Below, piece after piece: positions 18,430 to 26,761 of a stretch of 59,010 nt of DNA. Under the pieces are notes generated by a model. The model worked only from the letters and a program-made list of their open reading frames with translations, searched no databases and was not told the origin of the DNA. Source of the DNA: an uncultured Synergistales bacterium (GTDB lineage Bacteria > Synergistota > Synergistia > Synergistales > Aminobacteriaceae); assembly GCA_905233725.1 (NCBI GenBank), contig CAJOEM010000020.1:1-59010 (forward strand). The letters are read 5' to 3'. The position numbers and the translations under genes were made by a program. Numbering within the stretch: position 1 is the stretch's first letter; each line of letters begins with the position of its first letter.

Positions 18430-19287
18430 TTATTTGTGTTTCAAGAGCGATTGCATTTCCGAGATTAATACCGCCGCGAAAATTAACACACAGCCAATCC
18501 CGGCGCGCAAACTCAAACTTTCGCCCAAAAATATTATTCCGCTTAATAATCCAAAGACTGATTCAAGACTCATGATTATTACAGCATGACTTGGCTTAGC
18601 GTATTTCTGCGAGCAAATTTGCACCATGTAGCAGCCAAATGAGCAAAATATTATCATGAATAGCAACTCGTAAATGCTGCCGAAATCTAATCTTGTCTCA
18701 GGCTTCTCGAACATCAGCGAACAAGTCAGCGCGCAAACCGTCAACGTCACGAATGATATAAAGCTCAGCGTAATCGGGTCTTTTCCGGACGTGAATTTCG
18801 TTATTGCCAAAATCTGAATCGCAAAAAACACCGCGCACAGAAATGTCATGAAATCTCCAAATCCAACGCTGAAATTCCCAGATGAATCATCCGTGAGCAA
18901 ATACATTCCGAATACGCACAGACACGCCGCTCCCAAAGTCAGCCAACCCGGGAATTTTTTTCTCAACGCCCAGATTAGCAACGGCACAATCAGCACGTAC
19001 ACCGCAGAGATAAACGCCGAACGCCCCGCAGAAATATATCGCAGGCCAATCGTCTGAACAGCTATCGCCGCAAAAAGCATGAAGCCAACGATAAAGCCTC
19101 CGAGCAAAAGTTCACGCCAGGATTTCATAATTCGCCGCCAAAAAAACACGAATATCATAAACGCAGCAGCAGAAAATCTCAGGAACAAAAGCCAATTCGC
19201 CGGATAAATTTCGACAAGAATTTTCATCGTAGCGAAACTCAGTCCCCAGAACAGTGCGCAATAAAGCAATCCCAAATCAGCCAGCAT
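18430..19287 (-). CDS. EamA/DMT-family membrane transporter
   Basis: A drug/metabolite-transporter-type permease with about ten membrane helices in two EamA repeats. The first repeat opens with LGLLYCALFWGLSFATMKIL and includes RFSAAAFMIF and YISAGRSAFISAVYVLIVPL. The second ends with SLESVFGLLSGIIFLGESLSLRAGIG, the usual conserved Glu region of helix 9. Length 285 is standard. Substrate is not predictable; relatives export amino acids, purines or other metabolites. It lies three bases after the DUF1015 gene and 22 bases before DUF3084, in one minus-strand run. Confidence 0.85.
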   Translation of the reverse strand: MLADLGLLYCALFWGLSFATMKILVEIYPANWLLFLRFSAAAFMIFVFFWRRIMKSWRELLLGGFIVGFMLFAAIAVQTIGLRYISAGRSAFISAVYVLIVPLLIWALRKKFPGWLTLGAACLCVFGMYLLTDDSSGNFSVGFGDFMTFLCAVFFAIQILAITKFTSGKDPITLSFISFVTLTVCALTCSLMFEKPETRLDFGSIYELLFMIIFCSFGCYMVQICSQKYAKPSHAVIIMSLESVFGLLSGIIFLGESLSLRAGIGCVLIFAAVLISEMQSLLKHK

Positions 19288-19290
19288 TTT

Positions 19291-20484
19291 CTAATCACAA
19301 GCCTTCCTGATAATGCGTGCTTCGATATAATAGCGTTTTTCCTGAGCGTGTCCCATTGAGAAAGTCTTTCGCGGCAAAGTCCCGGACTCCTCGATTGCGT
19401 CAAAAAATCCTGACTTAGAAAATTCCGGCATTTCAAAACCCAGATTCCCGTCTTCGTTCGAGAGTTTTTTCAGCGCGTCTAAATCATGAATGTAATCAAT
19501 CTCGAAATTATTTTCACGTGTTAATTCTTCGTCGAGAAAATTCTGCAGAATATTAAGCACAGATGCCCCGTGATTCTTTTTCAGGCGCAATATTCCGGAT
19601 TCATTCGCGTAATAATATTTCAGGAACAAGTCGCTTGATTCATCGCAGATTTTTGAGCGCATATTCTCAAGAAATTTTTCGGGCTGAATATTTTTTACGA
19701 TTCTGTGTATTGGCTCAAATTTCAGAGCATCATCGTGTATATTCTCAAGCTCGACCGTTGCATAACGCGAAATTTTCTCAGGGTTTTCGAGATAACATGC
19801 TTTTGCGGCAGCGAGTGAGTGATTGCCGTCACCAACAGCGAATGTCAGAGATTTTGCTTTTTTAGCGGCGATATAATTCTGCATTCGTTCGTCAAAACTT
19901 TCGGCGAATTTCCCGTCAAGCAGCCAAGCACGAATATTTCCGCCATTCAGCATCAAGTCGAAATCGTAAATTCTGCGCAAATTATTTTTCACGAGAGTCA
20001 CGGATTCAATAAGATTTTTTTCTGGGTCGTCGCATAATAATATTACGTGTGATAATTCCAGCAGCGCGTTCTCACGGATTTTTTTTCGCGTCGGGATTCG
20101 TTCTGAGACAGTTTTTTCTGTGGCGCGTATTCTGGAAAATTTCCCTGGTCTGTAATCGTATTCTTCAAGATCAATCACTCCGACAATGCCGCGACGAATT
20201 TCGCCGTTTAACAGAGTTCGTTCGACGTAGATATAGCAATTTTCGTACGTGTGAAAAATTCCGGCTTCGATATAATTTTTCATCTGAGAATTTACGCGCG
20301 AGATTTTTTTCGCAATATCAGAATCATTCGCGCATTCGAGTTCGGATTCTGGAATTATCAAGTTATACGCCGACGGAGCTTCCCCGGAAATTTCCGCAAC
20401 GTTTCGCCAATATTCGGGCTGAGACGTAAACTGATCACACGCAATGACCGCCCAATTCGGCAAAATTTTCTCGTCAGGTATCAA
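19291..20484 (-). CDS. DUF1015 family protein, function unknown
   Basis: Matches the DUF1015 family by the opening ILPNWAVIACDQFTSQPEYW, the central RGIVGVIDLEEYDY, and the strongly conserved FAVGDGNHSLAAAKACY with a later FEPIHR. Members are soluble, about 400 residues, and have been suggested to resemble HTH or SpoOJ-regulator proteins without proof. The start is uncertain. TTG 20484 has no ribosome site. In the same frame ATT 20505 and 20508 and ATA 20511 lie upstream, and AAAGGAA (20515-20521) is ideally placed for an ATT start. That would add about eight residues (IIFKTANF) before the conserved LIPDEKI. Confidence 0.8.
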   Translation of the reverse strand: MIPDEKILPNWAVIACDQFTSQPEYWRNVAEISGEAPSAYNLIIPESELECANDSDIAKKISRVNSQMKNYIEAGIFHTYENCYIYVERTLLNGEIRRGIVGVIDLEEYDYRPGKFSRIRATEKTVSERIPTRKKIRENALLELSHVILLCDDPEKNLIESVTLVKNNLRRIYDFDLMLNGGNIRAWLLDGKFAESFDERMQNYIAAKKAKSLTFAVGDGNHSLAAAKACYLENPEKISRYATVELENIHDDALKFEPIHRIVKNIQPEKFLENMRSKICDESSDLFLKYYYANESGILRLKKNHGASVLNILQNFLDEELTRENNFEIDYIHDLDALKKLSNEDGNLGFEMPEFSKSGFFDAIEESGTLPRKTFSMGHAQEKRYYIEARIIRKACD

Positions 20485-20535
20485 GAAATTTGCAGTTTTA
20501 AAAATAATTATTCATTCCTTTCAAGATTTACAAGC

Positions 20536-21306
20536 TTGCATTATTATATTTTCAGGAAATATATTATAACGATCACAGGCGTAGTGTTATTCTTGAGCGT
20601 TGGTCTGGTTGCTATGATATTTTTGCCGCAGAACCAGCGTGACATCGAGAAAGCAAAAACTCCTCAGCAAATCAAATCCGCCGATGCTGCCGTGACAACT
20701 CAGCCGCAAATTCCAGAGAGAAAAATATACGTTCATGTCACAGGAGCCGTGAATAAACCCGGATTCTACGGAGTACCGGAGAATTCAAGAATTTTTCACG
20801 CAATCGAAGCCGCTGGAGGATTTAGCAATTTCGCAGCGCAGGACGATCTGAATCTTGCTGAAGGAATTAACGACGGTGAACAGATTCGTGTTTTGACCCG
20901 CAGTGAAGTCAGCAAGCGTGACGCACCTGCCCCAACTCCTGCGCCGGGTGTTTACGTGCCGGAAAATTCCCGAACTCGCGAATCAAGTTCAAGTTCCAGT
21001 TCAAGTTCAATGATTGCGTCTCGGAATAATTTCTTCATGATGGACACAACGCCCGTCTCGAAAAAATCCGGGACAAAAACTTCCAGCAAGTCAAAAAAAT
21101 CCTCAAGTTTAGAGCAAGTCGATATTAATCATGCCTCGATTCAGGAGCTGCAAAAACTCAAAGGTGTCGGTGAAGCTATTGCGAAAAGAATCTACGAGTA
21201 CAGGCAAGCTCACGGGTCTTTCAAGAGTGCCGAGGATTTAATCAACGTGAAAGGGATCGGTGCTGCAAAACTCAAAGCGATGCGTGACCAGATTATAATT
21301 CGCTAA
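20536..21306 (+). CDS. comEA: competence protein ComEA
   Basis: Membrane-anchored DNA receptor for uptake in natural transformation. It has an N-terminal membrane helix (IITITGVVLFLSVGLVAMIF), an SLBB domain (YVHVTGAVNKPGFYGVPENS to about residue 125), a low-complexity Ser linker (nine or so consecutive serines from TCAAGT-like hexamers), and the C-terminal helix-hairpin-helix pair VDINHASIQELQKLKGVG and INVKGIGAAKL that binds DNA. Length is about 256 residues from TTG 20536. That start lacks a clear ribosome site, so the exact N-terminus is uncertain. comEC follows after nine bases. With the pilus genes at 9.9-14.9 kb it gives most of a DNA-uptake machine. Confidence 0.92.
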   Translation: MHYYIFRKYIITITGVVLFLSVGLVAMIFLPQNQRDIEKAKTPQQIKSADAAVTTQPQIPERKIYVHVTGAVNKPGFYGVPENSRIFHAIEAAGGFSNFAAQDDLNLAEGINDGEQIRVLTRSEVSKRDAPAPTPAPGVYVPENSRTRESSSSSSSSSMIASRNNFFMMDTTPVSKKSGTKTSSKSKKSSSLEQVDINHASIQELQKLKGVGEAIAKRIYEYRQAHGSFKSAEDLINVKGIGAAKLKAMRDQIIIR

Positions 21307-21315
21307 TAACTCAGC

Positions 21316-22737
21316 ATGAAAATAGTTTCCCAAGCTCCAATGTTAGCAATTTTCGCCGGACTTCTCGCAGGCTTGGCTGTTGTAGAAATGCTCGGTGCTG
21401 TCGGATTTTTCGCGTTCGTGCCGATGGTTGTTGTGGGAGTTGCGCTTTGTTCCTACGAGAGAGATGCAAAAAATTCCTGGAAAGTTCTCGCAGTCATGGC
21501 TGTCGTTTCGATGATTTGTTCGCTGAGAATTTACGCTGAATTTTCGAGACCAGACGCAAAACCGGTTACGCTTCATGATTCTGAAGGCGTGATTTCGTAT
21601 GTCAGAACCTGGGGCAAGAATTACGCCGCAATTCTTAGCTGTGAAACTGGTGATTACGTTTTCATATTGCCGCCGAAAAATTTCAAGCTGTACGAAGGAA
21701 CTCGCCTGAAATTCACGGGTGTCACGAATTATTTTCGGGAAAAATCTGGTAAAAGCGACTTTGACGAGAAAAAATTCTGGCGTGCGCGTGGAGTTGATGC
21801 GAGAATTACGTTGCTGGATTACGAGATTTTGCCGGAGAAATTCAGCTTTTACAAGTTGCGTGATTCGCTTTCACATTTCTTGAGAAAAAATCTGCCGCAT
21901 TTAACATCGGATTATTTGCGTGCTGCGTGGCTTGGTGATCGCGTGAGAGACCTGAACGAGAAACATCAGCGTTGGGGGACGAGTCATTTATTAGCAGTTT
22001 CGGGTTTTCATGTCGGAATTGTGATTTTGTGCGCGAGAAAATTCTTCAGGAACAAATTCGCAATTTCGGCTTTATTATGGGCGTACGTGTTTTTGACCGG
22101 AGCTTCGGCTAGTGCGATGCGTGCTGCTTTGATGCTTCAGGTTGCGATTCTCTCGAAGATTTTATGGCGACCAGTTAATAGCGTGAATAGTGTGAGTGTT
22201 GCCGGCGTAATTCTGTTATTAAAATCACCGTTTTATTTCTGGGACATTGGCTGGCGGCTGTCGATTATTTCTGCGTTGACGATTTCTGCTCTCTTGAAAA
22301 ATAAATCTGCGCGAAAATATTTATTCCTGATTCTGAATCCGCTCATAGTGTTGACGACTTTTGCTCAAGTTACGCATGTGTTCGGGCAAATTCCGTTAGT
22401 AGGCTTGTTCCTGAATCTTTTTGCACCGGCGTTTTTTGCGATTGCGTTCTCAGTTGCGTCATTCGGAGCGATGCTGTATTTTCTGGAAATTCCGTTTACT
22501 GGCTGGCTCATGCTGATTATCAACGGCGGCTTCATGGCTTGGGAAAAATTCGCGGATTTCGCAGCGGGCATTATGAATTTCAAGCTTCATGAAAATTTCT
22601 TGCTCTCATGGCTTGGCGCAGGAGTTTTATTCTTCGTGATTTGCAAGAGTTTCGGATTTTCTCAGTTGCGCTCGTTCGTGATAACTTTGGCTTTGACGTG
22701 CATGAGTTTCGTAATTTTTGGAGGTGTAGCGTTGTGA
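21316..22737 (+). CDS. comEC: competence channel protein ComEC, without the metallo-beta-lactamase domain
   Basis: Polytopic inner-membrane protein thought to carry single-stranded DNA across the membrane. The N-terminal part has two or three helices and an OB-like segment (DSEGVISYVRTWGKNYAAIL). The competence domain starts near residue 190 with WLGDRVRDLNEKHQRWGTSH and LLAVSGFHVGIV, followed by GASASAMRAALM and many helices. At 473 residues it ends in the membrane region, so the C-terminal nuclease-like metallo-beta-lactamase domain of the longer form (~750) is absent. Short forms are known in several phyla. The stop overlaps the GTG of the next gene (GTGA). Confidence 0.92.
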   Translation: MKIVSQAPMLAIFAGLLAGLAVVEMLGAVGFFAFVPMVVVGVALCSYERDAKNSWKVLAVMAVVSMICSLRIYAEFSRPDAKPVTLHDSEGVISYVRTWGKNYAAILSCETGDYVFILPPKNFKLYEGTRLKFTGVTNYFREKSGKSDFDEKKFWRARGVDARITLLDYEILPEKFSFYKLRDSLSHFLRKNLPHLTSDYLRAAWLGDRVRDLNEKHQRWGTSHLLAVSGFHVGIVILCARKFFRNKFAISALLWAYVFLTGASASAMRAALMLQVAILSKILWRPVNSVNSVSVAGVILLLKSPFYFWDIGWRLSIISALTISALLKNKSARKYLFLILNPLIVLTTFAQVTHVFGQIPLVGLFLNLFAPAFFAIAFSVASFGAMLYFLEIPFTGWLMLIINGGFMAWEKFADFAAGIMNFKLHENFLLSWLGAGVLFFVICKSFGFSQLRSFVITLALTCMSFVIFGGVAL

Positions 22738-23225
22738 ATTTAGCATTAGGGATCGATCCGGGACGCGACAAAACCGGATTCGCATTCGTGAATTTGCGCG
22801 GAGATCTGCTGGTTTCAGGAATTTTCCCGACAGAACAGAGCATGATTTTCGTGAAAAGTCTGCGAGAATTTTCCTGGGAAGAATTTGTTCGGAATAACTG
22901 GCTGATTGAGATTTTGCATGAGAATTTGCATGAGAATTTTGCGTGTGACGTGAAATATATTTTTGTCGGCGACGGCACTACCAGCAAGGACTTTGTGAAA
23001 AATAATTTTGCGGATTTGGCAAATAAAATTTGTGAAGTCGATGAGAGAAATACGACACTTGAAGCGCGGGATTTGTACTGGAAGATTCACTCGAACACTG
23101 GATTTTTCGGGAGATTGCTGCCAAAAGCGATTCGCATTCCGCCACGAAAACTCGATGATTTAGCTGCGTGGGCGATTGCGATTCGGGGTCTTGCGGCTCT
23201 GAAAAATTCTGGAGATATGCGCTAA
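22734..23225 (+). CDS. YqgF/RuvX-type RNase H-fold nuclease-like protein
   Basis: An RNase H-fold protein resembling the YqgF/RuvX family. It opens with LALGIDPGRDKTGFAFV, the nucleotide/metal-binding loop with the first Asp, and contains VDERNTTLEARDLYW, matching the second signature, and a final DDLAAWAI. Family members process pre-16S rRNA 5' ends or are described as Holliday-junction resolvase-like. It is more divergent than typical RuvX. GTG 22734 follows GGAGG at 22720-22724 and overlaps the comEC stop. Residues HENLHEN come from an in-frame perfect 12-bp tandem duplication (TTGCATGAGAAT, 22914-22937). It closes the comEA-comEC-yqgF unit. Confidence 0.75.
   Translation: MNLALGIDPGRDKTGFAFVNLRGDLLVSGIFPTEQSMIFVKSLREFSWEEFVRNNWLIEILHENLHENFACDVKYIFVGDGTTSKDFVKNNFADLANKICEVDERNTTLEARDLYWKIHSNTGFFGRLLPKAIRIPPRKLDDLAAWAIAIRGLAALKNSGDMR
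22914..22937. repeat. 12-bp perfect in-frame tandem duplication inside the yqgF-like gene
   Basis: TTGCATGAGAAT is repeated without a gap and adds four codons (the unit HENL) without shifting the frame. Confidence 0.9.
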
Positions 23226-23339
23226 GATAGGCTATAATATTCAGGTAATTAATAATAATTTGTAAATCTGCTCCCATTGAATTTGAATCATGATTATACG
23301 TGAACGATTGCGGGAGCGTGGAGGGAGATCTTAACAGGA

Positions 23340-23837
23340 ATGGCTACTGCCAATAATAAACTTATCGCTCTCGTTAATAGTTTTGCGTCTGCTGTTCTGT
23401 CAGTTGGTCGTGAAGTCGGGCTTAACGTCACCCTCAACAAAGCCAAAATTTCTCCGGGCATCAAGGTCGAAAATGCCGCGACTGTTGCATTAATCGGTGT
23501 TGTAGGAGCTGGTTCAAAGGGTAAGATTATGATCGCGATGGATAATGACGGATTTAACACGATAATTTCCACGATGTCTGGCGGAATGATTCAGCCCAAA
23601 ATTGGCGACGATGTTTCGATGAGCGTAATCGGTGAATTGTCAAACATGATCGGAGGCAGAGCACTCGTACAAAGTGCTTTAGGTACGGTTGACGTAACTC
23701 CGCCTCAGTTAGTTTTCGGTGCAAATATTGGAAGCGCAATTAAAGAAGATCCCAAGACGAAGAGCTTCACGTTGCCATTTACTCTCGTGCCATCTGGAGG
23801 GCTGAATCTGGTTCTGTCGTTCGAGATCGAAAATTAA
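23340..23837 (+). CDS. CheX-like chemotaxis phosphatase-family protein
   Basis: A 165-residue single-domain protein of the CheC/CheX/FliY fold. The phosphatase signature ExxN is seen in SVIGELSNMIGGRA (Glu99, Asn102), the pair that positions water for CheY-P dephosphorylation. Family members with one such motif act on CheY-like response regulators, often as dimers. No other chemotaxis or flagellar gene lies in the window, so it may serve pilus-type or other two-component signalling. ATG 23340 is preceded by AACAGGA (very close) and by GGAGGGAG 13-18 bases upstream. A TATAAT at 23233-23238 would give a ~95-base leader. A terminator follows at 23887. Confidence 0.8.
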   Translation: MATANNKLIALVNSFASAVLSVGREVGLNVTLNKAKISPGIKVENAATVALIGVVGAGSKGKIMIAMDNDGFNTIISTMSGGMIQPKIGDDVSMSVIGELSNMIGGRALVQSALGTVDVTPPQLVFGANIGSAIKEDPKTKSFTLPFTLVPSGGLNLVLSFEIEN

Positions 23838-23886
23838 TTGCGAATGAATGTGAAAATTTTTCAAGGAATATTTCAGGAATTTTTTC

Positions 23887-23924
23887 AACGGTTCATGCTG
23901 TTGTCGGGGCTGAGCCGTTTTTTG
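23887..23924 (+). terminator. rho-independent terminator after the cheX-like gene
   Basis: AACGGTTCA pairs with TGAGCCGTT (one G-U) around a 15-base loop and the 3' arm runs into six T residues. Confidence 0.85.
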
Positions 23925-23974
23925 TTGCAATACATGCAATACATGTGTGAAGCATGTGAAGGGAGGAGAGCTTT

Positions 23975-26071
23975 TTGCGGAAAATCCTGCGCGTTGTGTT
24001 ATTAATTCTGAGCTTGATATTCGCGAATGTTCGTGAAAGTGATGCAGGTGTGATTCTTGTTTTGTCCGGCGGCGGCACGAAAGGTTTTGCGCATTTGGGT
24101 GTGATGGAAGCTCTGGAGTCAAACGGCGTTGAAATAATCGGCATCGTCGGCACAAGTATGGGCGCACTGATGGGAGCTTTGCGTGCGAGCGGCTACTCGA
24201 CTCAGGACATGCGGAGAATCATATCTGAGCTTGATTTGCCATTGCTCTTATCCGAGAATACCGGTCCAATGTTCGTTTTCACAGGAAATGACAAACGCGC
24301 AAAGAGCAGCACAGTTACGGCTCTGACTTATGAAAAGACAGGTCGGGAACGCGGTCCCAAAGGTCTATTACGCGGCGATAAATTATACGAGTATTTCGCG
24401 AAATTAATGCGTCATGTGACAGAAACAGATTTTTACGATTTGCCTATACCGTATGCTGCCGTTGCTACGGATATTAACACCGGTCAGAAAGTCGTGCTTC
24501 GTGAGGGAAACTTGGCTGCTGCAATGCGTGCTTCGATGTCAATTCCAGCGATATTTGAACCCTGGATAATCGAGGATCACGTGCTGGTCGATGGCGGAGT
24601 TGTCTCGAATTTGCCGGTTTACACAGCTCAGGAAATTTTCCCGGGAATCCCGATTGTTGCGATTGACATTTCTGACGCGCTACTAGTTGAGCGACCGATG
24701 AGCTCGTATATCGACGTGATCAACCAGTCACTTACGATTCTTATGCGCAAGACAACTGATGAAGAAGGCCAAGCTGCGGATATATTATTAAAGCCTAATG
24801 TTGCTGGTTTGGGAATGCTTGATGTAGGCAATTCCGAGAAAATTATCAAGTCCGGCTATGATGCTGCAATGGAAAAAATCTCGGAAATTCAGGAATTATC
24901 GCTGCGGGGTCCAACGCTTTTCACAAGAAGGCGCGCAAAAGCTCCAAGTCAGATCGTCAGCGAAATCGAGATTCACGGCTTACCAGACAAAGTCGAGAAA
25001 TTAGTCAGGCAACACACGAACGAATGGCTTGGCAAACCGTTTGATCAGAATACGGTTGAACGCTCTCTTGAGAAATTATCGAACTCACCCGGAATTGTCA
25101 GAGCTGATTATCAGACCGGACGAACGGATTCCGGCGACGTGCTTGTGCGATTGGATCTTAAGCTTGAACCGGAATTGCGCGTCGGGCTTTCTGGCTACAC
25201 GACGAACCTGCATTCGAATCGCTGGTTGTATGTCAAAGGCAGTGCCAGCGGATTACTTAGCGAATACGATCACCTGAACGCTGTCTTGCGAATGGGCGAA
25301 CAAATGGGACTTGACTTGACGTATCAAACTGCGCCTACATCGATGAACGCGTGGCAATTTAATCTCTCGGCTCAACAATGGAAGCTCGACTCGAACATGG
25401 GCGGACGAGATTGGGACAGATACGCATTCGGCATCAGCAAATTATTCCAGTGGGGCGAAGTCAGCGTCGGAATCGGTGCAGCATATGAACACGTTGACGG
25501 CAACACGGTTTCGAGATTTGACGATTCAGAATCTGCTGGATTGACTTTCTTTGCTGAGTACGACACGCTCGACATGCCAAGCGATCCCACGAGAGGATAT
25601 TCCTGGCGCTTCAGTGCATGGTGGCCTGATTTTGAGGAAGTGCTTTTCAGGTTCAATTATTTCAAGCCGCTGCAGGTTTCGGATTCGTGGCGAATTTATT
25701 TCAGGGCAGGATTCGCAGAGGGCGATAGTAACGTAAGGGCACACGCCACATATCTCGGAGCAGCAGAAGAATTGTATTCGATCGCGTCACGTCCAATCGA
25801 AGCTGAGCGCATGTTCTGGAGCAATCTCGCGTTCAGGCGCATAATCACTCGCAGCGCAATGGGTGTTGTTGCAGGAGAAGTTTTCGCGAGTTGGGGCTAC
25901 GCAATGGACAAAGAATGGCACAAAATCGAAGCTCCCTGGGAAGTCGGTTTAGCATTGAGTTTCCCGAATAATTTCATCGACATGAAAGTTGCGCTCATGT
26001 ACGGCTCCGAAGAATTTAAGGCAGGATTTTTCATGGGAATCCCGATTTGGGATCACTTCCCGTTGCCATAA
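23975..26071 (+). CDS. patatin-like phospholipase fused to an outer-membrane beta-barrel (type Vd-like)
   Basis: Secreted lipase of the PlpD/FplA kind: signal peptide (1-24, ending SDAG), patatin domain, POTRA-like region and a 16-strand Omp85-type barrel. The patatin domain has the oxyanion loop GGGTKG at 32-37, nucleophile Ser61 in GTSMG, and the catalytic Asp in LVDGGVVSNLP near 206. A POTRA-like stretch (about 330-420: VSEIEIHGLPDKVEKL, ERSLEKLSNSPGI) precedes alternating aromatic strands to the C-terminus. Such proteins hydrolyse phospholipids and may expose or release the lipase at the surface. TTG 23975 follows GGGAGGAG. Length 698 fits the class. It implies an outer membrane. Confidence 0.88.
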   Translation: MRKILRVVLLILSLIFANVRESDAGVILVLSGGGTKGFAHLGVMEALESNGVEIIGIVGTSMGALMGALRASGYSTQDMRRIISELDLPLLLSENTGPMFVFTGNDKRAKSSTVTALTYEKTGRERGPKGLLRGDKLYEYFAKLMRHVTETDFYDLPIPYAAVATDINTGQKVVLREGNLAAAMRASMSIPAIFEPWIIEDHVLVDGGVVSNLPVYTAQEIFPGIPIVAIDISDALLVERPMSSYIDVINQSLTILMRKTTDEEGQAADILLKPNVAGLGMLDVGNSEKIIKSGYDAAMEKISEIQELSLRGPTLFTRRRAKAPSQIVSEIEIHGLPDKVEKLVRQHTNEWLGKPFDQNTVERSLEKLSNSPGIVRADYQTGRTDSGDVLVRLDLKLEPELRVGLSGYTTNLHSNRWLYVKGSASGLLSEYDHLNAVLRMGEQMGLDLTYQTAPTSMNAWQFNLSAQQWKLDSNMGGRDWDRYAFGISKLFQWGEVSVGIGAAYEHVDGNTVSRFDDSESAGLTFFAEYDTLDMPSDPTRGYSWRFSAWWPDFEEVLFRFNYFKPLQVSDSWRIYFRAGFAEGDSNVRAHATYLGAAEELYSIASRPIEAERMFWSNLAFRRIITRSAMGVVAGEVFASWGYAMDKEWHKIEAPWEVGLALSFPNNFIDMKVALMYGSEEFKAGFFMGIPIWDHFPLP

Positions 26072-26098
26072 TAATATTCATCAGGAGGAATTTTTCAC

Positions 26099-26311
26099 AT
26101 GAAGACTTTACGAGAACAAGCAATCGAAGCAATCAATAAGCTCCCGGAAGAGAAAATACCGGATCTGATCCAGTTTGCTTCTTTTCTTAGAATATACCCG
26201 AATTACAGAAATATGGCGAAAAAAGTCGCTGAGGGGAAACCGTTACGCCAAGCCGGATTGTTAGAGGGGCAGATCTGGATGTCCGATGATTTCAATGACT
26301 CGTTGTTTTAG
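26099..26311 (+). CDS. antitoxin of a type II toxin-antitoxin pair (DUF2281-like)
   Basis: A 70-residue protein starting KTLREQAIEAINKLPEEKIPDL and ending with LLEGQIWMSDDFNDSL, the pattern of DUF2281-type antitoxins paired with PIN-domain toxins. The C-terminal acidic segment normally binds and blocks the toxin. AGGAGGAA precedes the ATG. The toxin gene begins 13 bases later, the usual arrangement. The antitoxin frame is intact although the toxin gene is frameshifted. Confidence 0.8.
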   Translation: MKTLREQAIEAINKLPEEKIPDLIQFASFLRIYPNYRNMAKKVAEGKPLRQAGLLEGQIWMSDDFNDSLF

Positions 26312-26324
26312 GAGGATATTCTAA

Positions 26325-26718
26325 ATGTATTTGCTCGACACGTGTGCATTCATCTGGTATTTGGGCAATCGCTCAAAATTATCACCCAAAGCAAAAGAAT
26401 TGAGCAAAAGAATTGATAGAAACATCTGATAACATTTCACTCAGTCTCATTACGCTATGGGAAATCGCAATCAAAAAGTCGCTGGGAAAATTGAACTTGA
26501 ATAAAACGACGTTTGAACTCGAAGAAATTTGCGCTGATAATAATATTTCAATATTGCCAATCGAGAGCAGATATTTCGAAACGATTCAGACTTTGCCGTT
26601 AATTCACAGAGACCCGTTCGATCGAATGCTCATAGCAACTGCATTGGAAAACGATTTAGCAATACTCACAAGCGATACGAAAATCATAGATTATACACAG
26701 GTAAATTGCATCTGGTAA
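26325..26718 (+). pseudogene. vapC: PIN-domain (VapC-type) toxin broken by a 13-bp tandem duplication
   Basis: From ATG 26325 (after AGGAGG) the frame reads MYLLDTCAFIWYLGN, the first PIN motif with catalytic Asp5, then stops after about 34 codons. The rest of the toxin continues in another frame from 26413: SLITLWEIAIKKSLGKL (second acidic residue) and HRDPFDRMLIATAL (third and fourth). At the break, GCAAAAGAATTGA is repeated exactly (26391-26403 and 26404-26416). Removing one copy joins the frames as KELIETSDNIS and restores a 126-residue protein of normal length. PIN toxins cleave RNA. As written, the product is a short inactive peptide. Confidence 0.92.
26391..26416. repeat. 13-bp perfect tandem duplication inside the toxin gene
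   Basis: Two adjacent copies of GCAAAAGAATTGA. The 13-base length shifts the frame by one, and a stop follows shortly after the second copy. Confidence 0.97.
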
Positions 26719-26761
26719 ATCATAAATTTTAAAATAATATTCTCAGGAGGAATTTTACAAA

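Noticed and set aside
20980-21015. TCAAGT hexamer run as a possible phase-variation tract in comEA
   Set aside because: Hexamer changes would not shift the frame, and the units are already imperfect. I list it only with the low-complexity segments.
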